From positions 1 through 64,000 of the forward strand of contig NZ_QOWE01000015.1 of assembly GCF_003334855.1 (NCBI RefSeq): a stretch of 64,000 nucleotides of DNA, written 5' to 3'. The translations under genes and the position numbers were made by a program. This DNA comes from Larkinella punicea. GTDB lineage: Bacteria > Bacteroidota > Bacteroidia > Cytophagales > Spirosomataceae. Below the pieces are notes generated by a model. That model worked only from the letters and a program-made list of their open reading frames with translations, ran no database searches and had not been told where the DNA came from. Of the stretch, positions 25,904 through 34,855 are shown in pieces; positions within the stretch are counted from its first letter, which is position 1; the number at the start of each line of letters is the position of its first letter.

Positions 25904-27646
25904 TCAAATTTTAAACTGCATCTCAAACCGGGTGCCCGCTTCCGAATGAAACTGACAGGAGCCATACAACTGGTCGACCTGGATCTGAATGAGACGCATT
26001 CCGAAGGTCTTACTTTCCCTAAAAATAGCCGTACCGGTTTGCAAAAAAGATAGCCCCGGTCCATTATCGGTAACGGTCAGCAGTAGCGCACTTCCCTGCC
26101 GCCGACTCATCACCCGGAAAACCGGGTCAGGATGATCCGGGAACGCATATTTACAGGCATTGGTGGTTAATTCGTTCACAATCAATCCCAACGACAAGGC
26201 ATGGGTGGCCGATAACTCGAACGCTTCCAGGTCGTATACCGTCTGAATCCCGGAATAACCAAAGGCACGGATGACACTCTCGACCAGTTCAGGAATAAAA
26301 TCAGGCAGATTGACAGTCACCAGCCCTTCGCCATCGTAAAGCCGGCGATGCAGCAGAGCCATCGCCTGCACCCGCAACTGGCTTTCTTCCACGGCTTTCC
26401 GGGCGGTTTCGTCGACAAGTTGTTTGGAATGCAGGTTGAGCAGACTGGACACCACCTGCAGGTTGTTCTTCACCCGGTGGTTCTGCTCTTTCACCAACTC
26501 GGCATTCCGGGCACTGATGCGGTGGTTTTTGCGATAGAGTCGAAAAAAAATGATGCTCGTGACAATCGTGACGAGCAGGAGGGTCGAGACGGCCCAGGTC
26601 AGCCGTTGCTGAACGAACAGGGTTTCCGAACGCAACGCCAGTTCTTTCTGCTGGGCTTTCAGGAGTGCATCTTTTTGCCCGGCTTTATACTCCATGTTCA
26701 GGCGGGAGATAGCCCCTGCGTGATCAACGGTGTAATTATTACGTTCAATCTGACGCAATTTTTCGCTGTGCACATACGCACGTTTCCAGTCGCCAATGGA
26801 TTGATAATACAATTGATAATTGCTTTCAAAACTATAATTGATAAAATGGTCGATGAATGGACTCTGGTTGAGCAGTTGCTGGGCCTGAGAAAGAAATGAC
26901 CATGCCTGCCTGGGCTGACCCAGACTGGTATACGCCGAAGCCAGTTCCAGCATGAGCTTCATCCGAATTCCCTGCTCTTTCTGCTGCGTTGCCAGTTCCA
27001 GCGCTTTTTTCAGGTAGTCTGTTCCGGTCTGGTTCTGGCCCACACTTCTCCAAAAGCGACCAACCGCCAAGTGGTTTTCAATACGGGTTACGGTATCTTT
27101 CAGTTTATAAGCAAGTTGGTTTATTTCCTGGTAATAGTGCAACACGCTATCGGCCTGTGATTTAGATCGATCCGGAGTTCCATCGGGTCCATTATAGATA
27201 TAAAAACCCATCAGACATCCGTACGCTCTGATCAAGGCTTTATCAGAGTGGATGCGCTTCGCCATCTCCAGAGCCCGATACGCATACAGGAGCCTGTCCT
27301 CGCGGTTTTCCTGCGTGCCGCTCAACCGAACGTACAATCTGGCCAAATCAAAGGAGCCGCCACGGGGTTCAATGATTTTTAATGATTTGAGAAACCAGCG
27401 GTGGGCGGTCAGACGGTCACCGGAGGCTTCGTAGGTTTTTCCATACAGGTAATAGGCTTCTGCCAGCAACAACGAATCTTTCTTCGCAAGGGCCTCCCGA
27501 TACACCGTATCCGCATAGAGCAGTTTATGCGACTGGAGTTTCAGGTATTGGGGCTGTTGTGCCCTGCCTGCCACCAGCGTCAATCCAAGGAGCAGCAAAA
27601 GGCCAACGAGCCTCGCCATCGTATGCCGAAGGGAAAGAAAGGACAT
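25904..27646 (-). CDS. Sensor histidine kinase with TPR sensor region (HisKA_2 type)
   Basis: A 580-residue sensor kinase. It has a signal peptide (LLLLGLTLVAGRAQ), then about 270 residues of TPR-like helical repeats presumably in the periplasm. One membrane segment lies near residue 350 (WAVSTLLLVTIVTSIIFF). The HisKA_2 phospho-acceptor His is near residue 389 in EQNHRVKNNLQVVSSLL, and the ATPase domain has N-box VNELTTNACKYAF and TVTDNGPGL. It is the partner of the LytTR regulator encoded 7 nt downstream. Signal unknown. Confidence 0.92.
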   Translation of the reverse strand: MSFLSLRHTMARLVGLLLLLGLTLVAGRAQQPQYLKLQSHKLLYADTVYREALAKKDSLLLAEAYYLYGKTYEASGDRLTAHRWFLKSLKIIEPRGGSFDLARLYVRLSGTQENREDRLLYAYRALEMAKRIHSDKALIRAYGCLMGFYIYNGPDGTPDRSKSQADSVLHYYQEINQLAYKLKDTVTRIENHLAVGRFWRSVGQNQTGTDYLKKALELATQQKEQGIRMKLMLELASAYTSLGQPRQAWSFLSQAQQLLNQSPFIDHFINYSFESNYQLYYQSIGDWKRAYVHSEKLRQIERNNYTVDHAGAISRLNMEYKAGQKDALLKAQQKELALRSETLFVQQRLTWAVSTLLLVTIVTSIIFFRLYRKNHRISARNAELVKEQNHRVKNNLQVVSSLLNLHSKQLVDETARKAVEESQLRVQAMALLHRRLYDGEGLVTVNLPDFIPELVESVIRAFGYSGIQTVYDLEAFELSATHALSLGLIVNELTTNACKYAFPDHPDPVFRVMSRRQGSALLLTVTDNGPGLSFLQTGTAIFRESKTFGMRLIQIQVDQLYGSCQFHSEAGTRFEMQFKI

Positions 27647-27855
27647 GAATTACGCTGGTTAGATTTACGTATTAAAGCAAAAGGAAGTGAGTTTGTCATT
27701 CTAATCAGAAATCCTCACTGAGAGAATCGGCGACTCTGTATAGGTAGAATCCCTGGTAGTAAAGTTACCGATTATTTCATTTTGATAATCAGTTACATTC
27801 GATCAAGTTAAACAGTGGCTTGCCCCTCTCGCCCAGCCACCTATTCCTTAAAACT
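27647..27855. promoter_or_regulatory. Divergent promoter region, kinase / CsgG-like gene
   Basis: About 209 nt between divergent genes. It is A/T-rich, but I could not place a well-spaced TTG/TAnnTTTG pair on either strand. No repeats seen. Confidence 0.35.
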
Positions 27856-29577
27856 ATGATAAACAATTTTTACCGATTCGTTTGTGGATTTCTGATTGCC
27901 GGTAATTGCCTGTTACCCTCTCTTGGTTGGGCACAGAAAGAGCCCAAAGTTACGCTCGAAAAAGTGGCCGAAAAATGCAAAGGATTACCACGCGACAAGC
28001 GCGTGACGGTGAAAGTTGCCCGCTTCAACGTCTCGGCCAAATCGTCACAGGCCAACGCTACGTTCGGTGATGAACTGGCGACCATGCTCACTTCGGCCAT
28101 CCAGCAGACTAATTGTTTTCGGGTACTCGAAATGAACCGCAATGTCGGCGATGCGACGGGTGAAATGGCTTTTGCTCAGGATGGTTTCACCAATGGTTCG
28201 GGTCCGCAGGCCGGAGCCATGCTGGGGGCGCAACTGATTATTACGGGCGAAGTAACGGACTTTTCGGAAGGCAAAACATCAACTTCCGTAGCCGGTTTCA
28301 GTGTGGGTGGAAATCAGGCCACCGTTGGTTTTACGCTGAAAGTATTGAATCCACAAACCGGTGAAGTACTCTTCAGCCGCGATGTGAACATGAAAGGTAA
28401 CTCGTCCGGCTTTACCGGAGCCAGCATGTTTGGCGTAAAAGTAGCCGGAACTACCCAGAACCGGGCCGTACAGGATGCCACCCAGAAAGCCATCATCAAA
28501 TCCGTGGAAATTCTGGCTGACGAAAAAGACAACATGGACATTCCGGAGCCGATGAAACCGAAAGAAGTAAAACGGTATACGGCCCAGAATTGTCAGACCT
28601 TACGCAATGGATCGCCCAAAATTATCATTCTGGTGACGGAAGCCACCACCGCCGGAACCGCCCGCGACAACACCACCACCGACCTGAACCGGCGCGAACG
28701 CGAACTGGCACTGAAAGAACGCGAAGCAAACGTAGGCTTGGCCCGCGACGTTGTTCAGGGCATATTTGGTCGCCGGCGGGACGAACCGACCAAACCGGAG
28801 AATACGGCCAGCCGCCAAACGGGTTCATCGGCGGTTTTTAAACCGGTGGTTATCGAGCAATCGGCGACCGAGACAGAGTTGATCCGGCATTTTGTCGAAG
28901 CAGGTTTCCGCGTCGTCGACCCTAAAATTTACGGAAAAATGCGGCAGATGGCCGATTCTTCCGCCGATTTGGGGGCCATGGCAACCCTGGGGCTGAAGAT
29001 GGGAGCCCATATGATTATCACGGGGCAGACCATTTCGGAACGAACCAATTCGCAGGGCGGGATGGTTTCCAGCCGGGCCCGGCTGGAAATTCGGGCCATT
29101 GCGACCGAAGACGGTTCTATTTTAGCCACCAACACCATTGCGGGTGGCGGGATCGACGTTTCGGAAGCGATTGCCAACAAAACTGCCATTCGGAATGCTT
29201 CGGACAACATGGCCCAATACCTGATGGAGCGACTCTGTACGATGAATTTGCAGTTTGCAGGTACTGAGGCTGTAAAACCCAAAGGTGGTGCGGTAGCCCG
29301 TGTTACCGCATCGCCGGATGCGGCCGCGAATTCCACCGAAATTGTCGTGACGAATGTCAATTATGCCAAATTACAGGCGTTAGCCACCGGGCTCGCAAAG
29401 AATCCGAAGGTAAAAGGGGTGAAGAAAAATCTGAAAAGCGGTACAACCGAAGGAGTCCTTCACATTGAGCATACAGGCAGCACCGACGACCTGATCGATG
29501 TGCTGAGCAAAAATCCGGCATTAAAATTTGAGGTAACCGGTGTGGAAGAAGGCAAAGCAAATCTGGCAATGAATTGA
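27856..29577 (+). CDS. CsgG/HfaB-like secreted protein with duplicated core
   Basis: A 573-residue protein with a signal peptide (cleavage about GWAQ). Residues about 20-230 have the CsgG-like order: VTVKVARFNV, FGDELATMLTSAIQQ, GAQLIITGEVTDFSEG, then NPQTGEVLFSRDVNMKG. A second, related unit occurs at about residues 335-475 (LIRHFVEAGFRVVD, GAHMIITGQTISERT, ATEDGSILATNTIAGGG). CsgG forms an outer-membrane secretion pore for curli, but no curli genes are nearby and no lipobox cysteine is evident, so pore function is not claimed. The C-terminal 90 residues form a separate small domain. The ATG at 27856 is chosen because the signal peptide begins there. Confidence 0.8.
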   Translation: MINNFYRFVCGFLIAGNCLLPSLGWAQKEPKVTLEKVAEKCKGLPRDKRVTVKVARFNVSAKSSQANATFGDELATMLTSAIQQTNCFRVLEMNRNVGDATGEMAFAQDGFTNGSGPQAGAMLGAQLIITGEVTDFSEGKTSTSVAGFSVGGNQATVGFTLKVLNPQTGEVLFSRDVNMKGNSSGFTGASMFGVKVAGTTQNRAVQDATQKAIIKSVEILADEKDNMDIPEPMKPKEVKRYTAQNCQTLRNGSPKIIILVTEATTAGTARDNTTTDLNRRERELALKEREANVGLARDVVQGIFGRRRDEPTKPENTASRQTGSSAVFKPVVIEQSATETELIRHFVEAGFRVVDPKIYGKMRQMADSSADLGAMATLGLKMGAHMIITGQTISERTNSQGGMVSSRARLEIRAIATEDGSILATNTIAGGGIDVSEAIANKTAIRNASDNMAQYLMERLCTMNLQFAGTEAVKPKGGAVARVTASPDAAANSTEIVVTNVNYAKLQALATGLAKNPKVKGVKKNLKSGTTEGVLHIEHTGSTDDLIDVLSKNPALKFEVTGVEEGKANLAMN

Positions 29578-29677
29578 GGGCCGATTTCAGGATATTTTTC
29601 GTTGCGTGTTACCAAATGCACTTCAACTGGAATAAAGCGATAAGTGTATCAATCTTTGGGTGTGCACGTACTACTCA

Positions 29678-29708
29678 CTCCCCAGCTCGACGTTCAGTAG
29701 CTGGGGAG
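29678..29708 (+). terminator. Terminator after the CsgG-like gene
   Basis: Stem CTCCCCAGCT (29678-29687) with AGCTGGGGAG (29699-29708), loop 11 nt, followed by CTGTTTCTTT. It lies about 100 nt past the stop and could serve both convergent genes. Confidence 0.75.
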
Positions 29709-29757
29709 CTGTTTCTTTAAGCAACGACCCAATACCGGTATTTTTCGTTTCGATCTT

Positions 29758-30090
29758 TCAAAACACCACTTCTATTCCAAAATCATTAATTTGCACCATC
29801 GACGGAGCTTGCTGGTTGCGCAGTTCGGTGGCAATGCGCTGAATGATTTCGGTTCGGCGTGGAGTGGCGACTTTGGCACCGGCACTCCGGCAATACGCAG
29901 GCCATTGTTCGTTGCCCGGAACAAAGACGTAGATGGAGGTCAACATGCGTTCGTACGAAAACCGCAACGTTAGCATGGATTCACGGTAGCTGATCCACCC
30001 GGATAAACCGGTGTGTTCCATTTCAACGGTGTAATTGGTCAATGGAGTGGCCATAGGGGTCCGGGTAGCCCAAGAGTTCATCAAATTCAT
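29758..30090 (-). CDS. Hypothetical protein (110 aa)
   Basis: Unrecognised. A 110-residue soluble protein starting MNLMNSWATRTPMATPL with a mixed alpha/beta composition (SYERMLTSIYVFVPGNEQW, then IIQRIATELRNQQ). The frame continues upstream into the divergent deacetylase gene, so the ATG at 30090 (or the second ATG at 30081) is the sensible start. It leaves 34 nt to the divergent gene. No motif or membrane segment seen. Confidence 0.55.
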   Translation of the reverse strand: MNLMNSWATRTPMATPLTNYTVEMEHTGLSGWISYRESMLTLRFSYERMLTSIYVFVPGNEQWPAYCRSAGAKVATPRRTEIIQRIATELRNQQAPSMVQINDFGIEVVF

Positions 30091-30124
30091 GATACGGTGT
30101 TTTTGGAAGTAATGGTGTCCCGCT

Positions 30125-30940
30125 ATGCTGATCGTTTGGTTGTGTTTACTGTGTTGGGCTATCGCTCCTGGGATCGATAATTGGGTAAAAGATGCAGTCC
30201 GGGTCGCCGACGTTGCACGGAACGACACAAACCCCGAAAAATATATTTCGCGGCACCGGGGCGCCATCATTCGGGGCGACACAACCGCCCGACGGCTGGC
30301 GATCGTGTTTACGGGGGATGAATATGCCGATGGAGGAGAACAAATCCGGCAGAAACTAGCGCATCACCGGGTTTCTGCTTCGTTTTTCCTGACGGGCCGG
30401 TTCTACCGCAACGCCGGTTTTCAAACGCTGATTCGCAACCTGAAACAAGATGGTCATTACCTCGGTGCGCATTCCGACGCCCATTTGCTGTATTGCGACT
30501 GGACAAAGCGCGACAGCCTGCTGGTAACTCAAACGCAGTTTCGCAACGATCTGGAGCAGAATTACGCAGCCATGCAATCCTACGGTATCTCGAAAAAAGA
30601 CGCCCGGTATTTCCTGCCGCCCTACGAATGGTATAACGACACGATTGCCGCCTGGACCAAAACCGCAGGTTTCCAACTCATCAACTTTACGCCCGGAACT
30701 CTCAGCCACGCCGATTACACGACGCCCGATCTGAAAAATTACCGCAGTAGCCGGGTTATTTTAGCGTCCATCTATGCGCAGGAACAGCGGCATCCGGTCG
30801 GCTTGAACGGTTTTATTCTCTTGCTTCACGTTGGGACTCATCCCGCCCGAACCGATAAACTGTATGCGCACCTGGACGAACTTCTTGCGTATTTACAGCA
30901 GAAAAAATACCGGCTGGTGCGGGTCGATGAATTAATTTGA
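30125..30940 (+). CDS. Divergent polysaccharide deacetylase (NodB-like, CE4)
   Basis: A 271-residue exported protein with a short N-terminal hydrophobic segment. The NodB-fold motifs can be followed: motif 2 is HSDAH (about residue 119), giving the metal-binding His pair; motif 3 is FLPPYEWYN instead of the usual RxPxG; the late motif is LLLHVGT. Motif 1, normally TFDDG with base and metal-ligand Asp residues, reads FTGDEYADGG. The enzyme may use a shifted acid or be altered in activity. Candidate substrate is an N-acetylated or O-acetylated glycan at the cell surface. No operon partner. Confidence 0.78.
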   Translation: MLIVWLCLLCWAIAPGIDNWVKDAVRVADVARNDTNPEKYISRHRGAIIRGDTTARRLAIVFTGDEYADGGEQIRQKLAHHRVSASFFLTGRFYRNAGFQTLIRNLKQDGHYLGAHSDAHLLYCDWTKRDSLLVTQTQFRNDLEQNYAAMQSYGISKKDARYFLPPYEWYNDTIAAWTKTAGFQLINFTPGTLSHADYTTPDLKNYRSSRVILASIYAQEQRHPVGLNGFILLLHVGTHPARTDKLYAHLDELLAYLQQKKYRLVRVDELI

Positions 30941-31084
30941 TAAGGAACATATAACAAAATATACTTTCTCCGTTTTTCTGTTGATTCATGCAACAGTCCG
31001 CTGTGAATCAATGTCTTTCCCTTGTTTTTCAGAATTGCCCCGCCTGTTTGCTAACCCGGCATTGTCCCTATAAAAATATTTTTT

Positions 31085-31126
31085 AACTACAATTATAGTT
31101 GTAACTATTAAAATTTGTTAACTTTC
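31085..31126 (+). promoter_or_regulatory. Half-site cluster and possible promoter of the TonB receptor operon
   Basis: Three alternating half-sites occur in 23 nt: AACTA (31085-31089), TAGTT (31096-31100) and AACTA (31103-31107), giving overlapping dyads. TTG at 31099-31101 and TAACTTTC (31119-31126, 7/8 of TAnnTTTG) could form a promoter with 17-nt spacing, overlapping the dyads. The binding protein is unknown. Confidence 0.4.
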
Positions 31127-31189
31127 AGCAACGGATGTTAATTCTTTCCAACTTGCCGATCCTTATTCGTCAATCGATTCCTGTTCCCC

Positions 31190-34018
31190 ATGAGAAAACT
31201 TTTCCTGCTGCTGTTACTAACGGTATGCTGCCAGGCGGCTTTTGCCCAACAGTCGAACCGGATCACCATCCGGGGCTCCATCACCGATACGTCCAAAGCC
31301 GTCATGCCCGGAGCAACGGTCATGCTGCTGACCCCAAAAGATTCCGCACTGGTCAATTTCGGTCGAACCAACGACAAAGGGGCGTTTGAATTCCGGAATG
31401 TAAAGCGGGCTCCATACATTCTGAAAGTATCGTACGTTGGTTTTTTGCCCTTGCAGGTAGAAGTGAATCCCGACAACAGCGAGGTGACCGATCTGGGGGC
31501 CTTGCCCATCAAGCCCATTCAGAAAGAATTACTGGAAGTGGTCATTAAAGCGGCCAAAGCACCGCTAAGCATTCGGGGCGATACCATCGAGTACAATGCC
31601 GCTTCGTTCAAAGTACCGCCCGGATCAACGGTAGAAGAATTGCTCCGCAAACTGCCGGGGATGCAGGTCGATCAGGAAGGAAACATCAAAGCCCAGGGCG
31701 AAAACGTCACGAAAGTCACCGTCGACGGAAAAACATTCTTCGGCTCAGATCCCAAACTAGCCACCAAGAACCTTCCCGCCGACGCCATTTCGAAGGTGCA
31801 GGTGTTCAACGACAAAACAGAAGCCGCCAAGACGACGGGCATCGACGACGGAAAACGGGAAAAGGCCGTCAATCTGGAACTGAAAGAAAGCCATCGCAAA
31901 GGCGGTTTCGGAAAAGTGACAGCGGGCGTCGGAACGAAAGACCGGTTTCAGCTCCGGGGGAATTATAACCGCTTCAATACCAAGGAACAAATGTCGGTGA
32001 TTGGTCTCGGCAATAACATCAACCAGACCGGCTTATCGTTCGATGATTACCAGGATTTTCGGGGAAGTCAATCCTTTAACTGGGAAGATCAGGGCGATTT
32101 CGGGTTCTACAGCGGAGGGGTCTACTTCTTTGGGGGCGATGATGGCATCGGTGTTCCGATCACGGGTGGGGGTAGCAACAGCCGGGGTTTTTCCCGTAAC
32201 TATGCCGGGGGAGCGAACTACAATTACGATACCAAAAAGACCAAACTCAGCTCCAATTATTTCTACAACCAGAGCGGTCTGACGCTTAACTCCGATTTGG
32301 ATAAAGAAACTACTCTGCCCAATAGTTCTTTTTTTAATACGGATCTCAAAAGCCAGGGCAGCCTGACCCGAAACCACCGGGGCAGTGCCCGGTTTGAAAA
32401 AAAAATCGATTCGCTCAATACCCTGGTGATCATCGGCAATCTGCGCGCCAACAATGGCAACACGGCCCTGTTCAGCGATCAGGACTTTTTTAAGGACAAA
32501 AATAAGGATACACTAACCAGCCAAACCAATTTTGCCAACTACAACCAGTTCAACGGTTTCCAGCTTGCGACAACGGCAATTTACCGGCATACCTTCCGGA
32601 AGAAAGGGCGCAACTTTGCCGCCAGCCTGGCCTACAACGTGAATGATACCGATGGCTCGGCCCAGCAACGTTCGACCAACACCTATTTTAATGACACCAC
32701 CGCCACCGGCCCGACGATTTTTAGCATCAACCAGGACAACGTCACCAGCAGTCTACGAACCGAAATCAAGTCCAGCCTGGATTATACCGAACCCTTATCA
32801 AAAACAACGTTCTGGGAAACGTTTTACAACTTCAGCCGACGCAACGACAAGGTCGATCGTGACGTGTTCGATGTCGGTGACCAGATTTCCGTTCGGAATG
32901 AAACGCTGAGCCGGTATTACACCAACGATTTTACCTACAACCGGATTGGCTCTCTGATCCGTTATTCCGACAAAGGATTTAATGTGTCGGGCGGTTTGGC
33001 GGGGATGTGGTTTCATCAGGCCGGGCAATTTGCCTCGAATCAGGGGTCCTCGAATTTTACGAAAGTCGACCGCAATTATTTCTCGGTTGTTCCCAATGTC
33101 AGCGTAAACTACAACAAGAAGAACAAACGGTTTAACGCTGGTTACAACGTTAACGTCAACCAGCCACAAACGAGTGATTTGCAACCGGTTATCGACAATA
33201 GTAATCCCCGATTTATTCGGGAAGGAAATCCCGATTTATTACCCTCGCTTACGCACCGGGTCAGTGGCGGATTTGGCGTCTTCAATCCCGGTAGCTTTGT
33301 CAACGTGTTCGTCAATGTCAACTACGGCTACAACATCAATCAAATCGTTTATAATCAAACGGTTAATGAATTGCTGGTGACGACCACCCGCCCGGAGAAC
33401 ATCAGCGGTGGAACCACCAAAGGCGGAAGCGTTTATTTTAGTTTCCCGATAAAAAAGACGAAAGCGGTGTTGAATACGAATTTTTACACCAACCTCAACA
33501 AATTCCCGACGTTCATCAACGGTGTCCCAAACCAAACCAACAACAACAACTACAACGCCTACATGAGCCTGGATTTGACACCGAGCGAAAAATTTACGTT
33601 CTATCCAACGTTTAACTTTAGCATCACGGATACGAAGTATTCCGTCAATACGGCGCAAAACCTGACGATTTATAATTACAACTACGGCGGTAACATGAAC
33701 GTCCAGTTGCCCAAGGGGATTTTCTTCAACGGACGGATGAATTACCAGATTTACAAAAACCCCAAGTTTGATTTTAGACAGGAGTTGCCGATTTTGAACC
33801 TGGCCGTCTACAAACTCTTCCTGAAAGACAACAAAGCGGAGGTACGGCTGACGGCCTATGACGTTTTCAACAAAAACCGGGGCATTACGCAACAGGCTTA
33901 CCAGAATTACGTTCAAACCGAGCGGGTTCAAACGCTGGCGCGGTATTTCATGCTCTCCTTTTCGTATAACCTACGGGGCCTGAAGTCGCAAATGCGTCAA
34001 AATAACTACATTTATTAA
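31190..34018 (+). CDS. TonB-dependent receptor-like outer membrane beta-barrel protein
   Basis: A 942-residue outer-membrane protein with signal peptide (MRKLFLLLLLTVCCQAAFA). It has a carboxypeptidase-regulatory-like beta-sandwich at about residues 25-110 (ITIRGSITDTSKAVMPGATV), a plug-like region at about 120-220 (RGDTIEYNAASFKVPPGSTV, LLRKLPGMQVDQEG, VTKVTVDGKTFFG) and a large barrel rich in Asn/Tyr/Phe strands. This subtype lacks a clear SusC signature and has no SusD partner. It is followed after 16 nt by a GLPGLI-family gene, a recurrent Bacteroidota pairing. Transported substrate unknown, possibly peptide or metal complex. Confidence 0.9.
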   Translation: MRKLFLLLLLTVCCQAAFAQQSNRITIRGSITDTSKAVMPGATVMLLTPKDSALVNFGRTNDKGAFEFRNVKRAPYILKVSYVGFLPLQVEVNPDNSEVTDLGALPIKPIQKELLEVVIKAAKAPLSIRGDTIEYNAASFKVPPGSTVEELLRKLPGMQVDQEGNIKAQGENVTKVTVDGKTFFGSDPKLATKNLPADAISKVQVFNDKTEAAKTTGIDDGKREKAVNLELKESHRKGGFGKVTAGVGTKDRFQLRGNYNRFNTKEQMSVIGLGNNINQTGLSFDDYQDFRGSQSFNWEDQGDFGFYSGGVYFFGGDDGIGVPITGGGSNSRGFSRNYAGGANYNYDTKKTKLSSNYFYNQSGLTLNSDLDKETTLPNSSFFNTDLKSQGSLTRNHRGSARFEKKIDSLNTLVIIGNLRANNGNTALFSDQDFFKDKNKDTLTSQTNFANYNQFNGFQLATTAIYRHTFRKKGRNFAASLAYNVNDTDGSAQQRSTNTYFNDTTATGPTIFSINQDNVTSSLRTEIKSSLDYTEPLSKTTFWETFYNFSRRNDKVDRDVFDVGDQISVRNETLSRYYTNDFTYNRIGSLIRYSDKGFNVSGGLAGMWFHQAGQFASNQGSSNFTKVDRNYFSVVPNVSVNYNKKNKRFNAGYNVNVNQPQTSDLQPVIDNSNPRFIREGNPDLLPSLTHRVSGGFGVFNPGSFVNVFVNVNYGYNINQIVYNQTVNELLVTTTRPENISGGTTKGGSVYFSFPIKKTKAVLNTNFYTNLNKFPTFINGVPNQTNNNNYNAYMSLDLTPSEKFTFYPTFNFSITDTKYSVNTAQNLTIYNYNYGGNMNVQLPKGIFFNGRMNYQIYKNPKFDFRQELPILNLAVYKLFLKDNKAEVRLTAYDVFNKNRGITQQAYQNYVQTERVQTLARYFMLSFSYNLRGLKSQMRQNNYIY

Positions 34019-34034
34019 TCAGCAGGAACCGCAA

Positions 34035-34787
34035 ATGATAATGAAAAAGCTTCTGATTCTTCTTCTTGTAATGATCGGTGCCCCGTCAATGGCCCAAAAA
34101 ATGGAAGGTGTTGTTACGTATGACCGCACGCAGGATTACGTTAAAATCATGTCCCGGATGACGTTTCTGAGCCTGGATCAGAAAGAACGCATGAAGGCTA
34201 CAAACAAAAACTACAGCAGCCGCCCCACCCAAATGGTGTTGTATTTCAACGAAGATCAAAGTCTGTATACGAACGAAAGTGAGTACTGGCGGAGCGAAAA
34301 CGGTCAGTGGTCCTACCGAAACAGCGATTACATCATCCGTCGTGATTTCAAACAGGAAACCAAGTCGGACGTGATCGAAATGCTGGGAAGAACCTACCTC
34401 ATCGACGATTCCCTGAAAACGCCCCAATGGAAGATTCTGAACCAGTTGAAAGACATCGCTGGCCACATCTGCATGAAGGCCGAAACCGAAGACCCCATCA
34501 AGCAACAGAAAGTTGTTGCCTGGTTTGCCCAGGACATTCCGGTTTCGGCCGGACCCGAGCAGTATTTCGGTTTACCGGGCTTGATCCTGGAACTGGATCT
34601 CAACGACGGTGACGCGGTCGTTACCGCCAGCAAGATTGAGATGCGGGACGTCTCGAAAGAATTAACCGCTACAAAAAAAATCAAAGGCAAGAAAATCAAA
34701 ACCGCCGACTACGATAAATTGATCAAAGACCATATCCAGACCAGCACCAAAGCCCAGGAAAACCCATATTGGACAATCCGGTATTGA
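34035..34787 (+). CDS. GLPGLI family protein
   Basis: A 250-residue secreted protein named for its motif, seen here as YFGLPGLILEL near residue 175. The signal peptide is MKKLLILLLVMIGAPSMA (preceded by MI if translation starts at 34035 rather than 34041). The C-terminus is Lys-rich. Family function is not established; members are typically encoded beside TonB-type receptors, exactly as here (16 nt gap), which suggests a joint role at the outer membrane. The stop codon abuts a 30-bp palindrome. Confidence 0.9.
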   Translation: MIMKKLLILLLVMIGAPSMAQKMEGVVTYDRTQDYVKIMSRMTFLSLDQKERMKATNKNYSSRPTQMVLYFNEDQSLYTNESEYWRSENGQWSYRNSDYIIRRDFKQETKSDVIEMLGRTYLIDDSLKTPQWKILNQLKDIAGHICMKAETEDPIKQQKVVAWFAQDIPVSAGPEQYFGLPGLILELDLNDGDAVVTASKIEMRDVSKELTATKKIKGKKIKTADYDKLIKDHIQTSTKAQENPYWTIRY

Positions 34788-34855
34788 ACTTAATGATGAG
34801 TTATGAACGATGAATGGGGCTGACGCATTCATCGTTCATAACTCATCATTAAGTT
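34787..34855. repeat. Perfect 30-bp-arm palindrome (family C) between convergent stops
   Basis: Arms 34787-34816 and 34826-34855, perfect, loop GGGCTGACG. The arm is built of ATGAT/ATGA-type repeats. It exactly fills the gap between the GLPGLI stop (ends 34787) and the GMC gene stop (begins 34855). The loop shares GGCTGACGC with the palindrome at 43984-44058 read in the opposite orientation. Confidence 0.85.
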
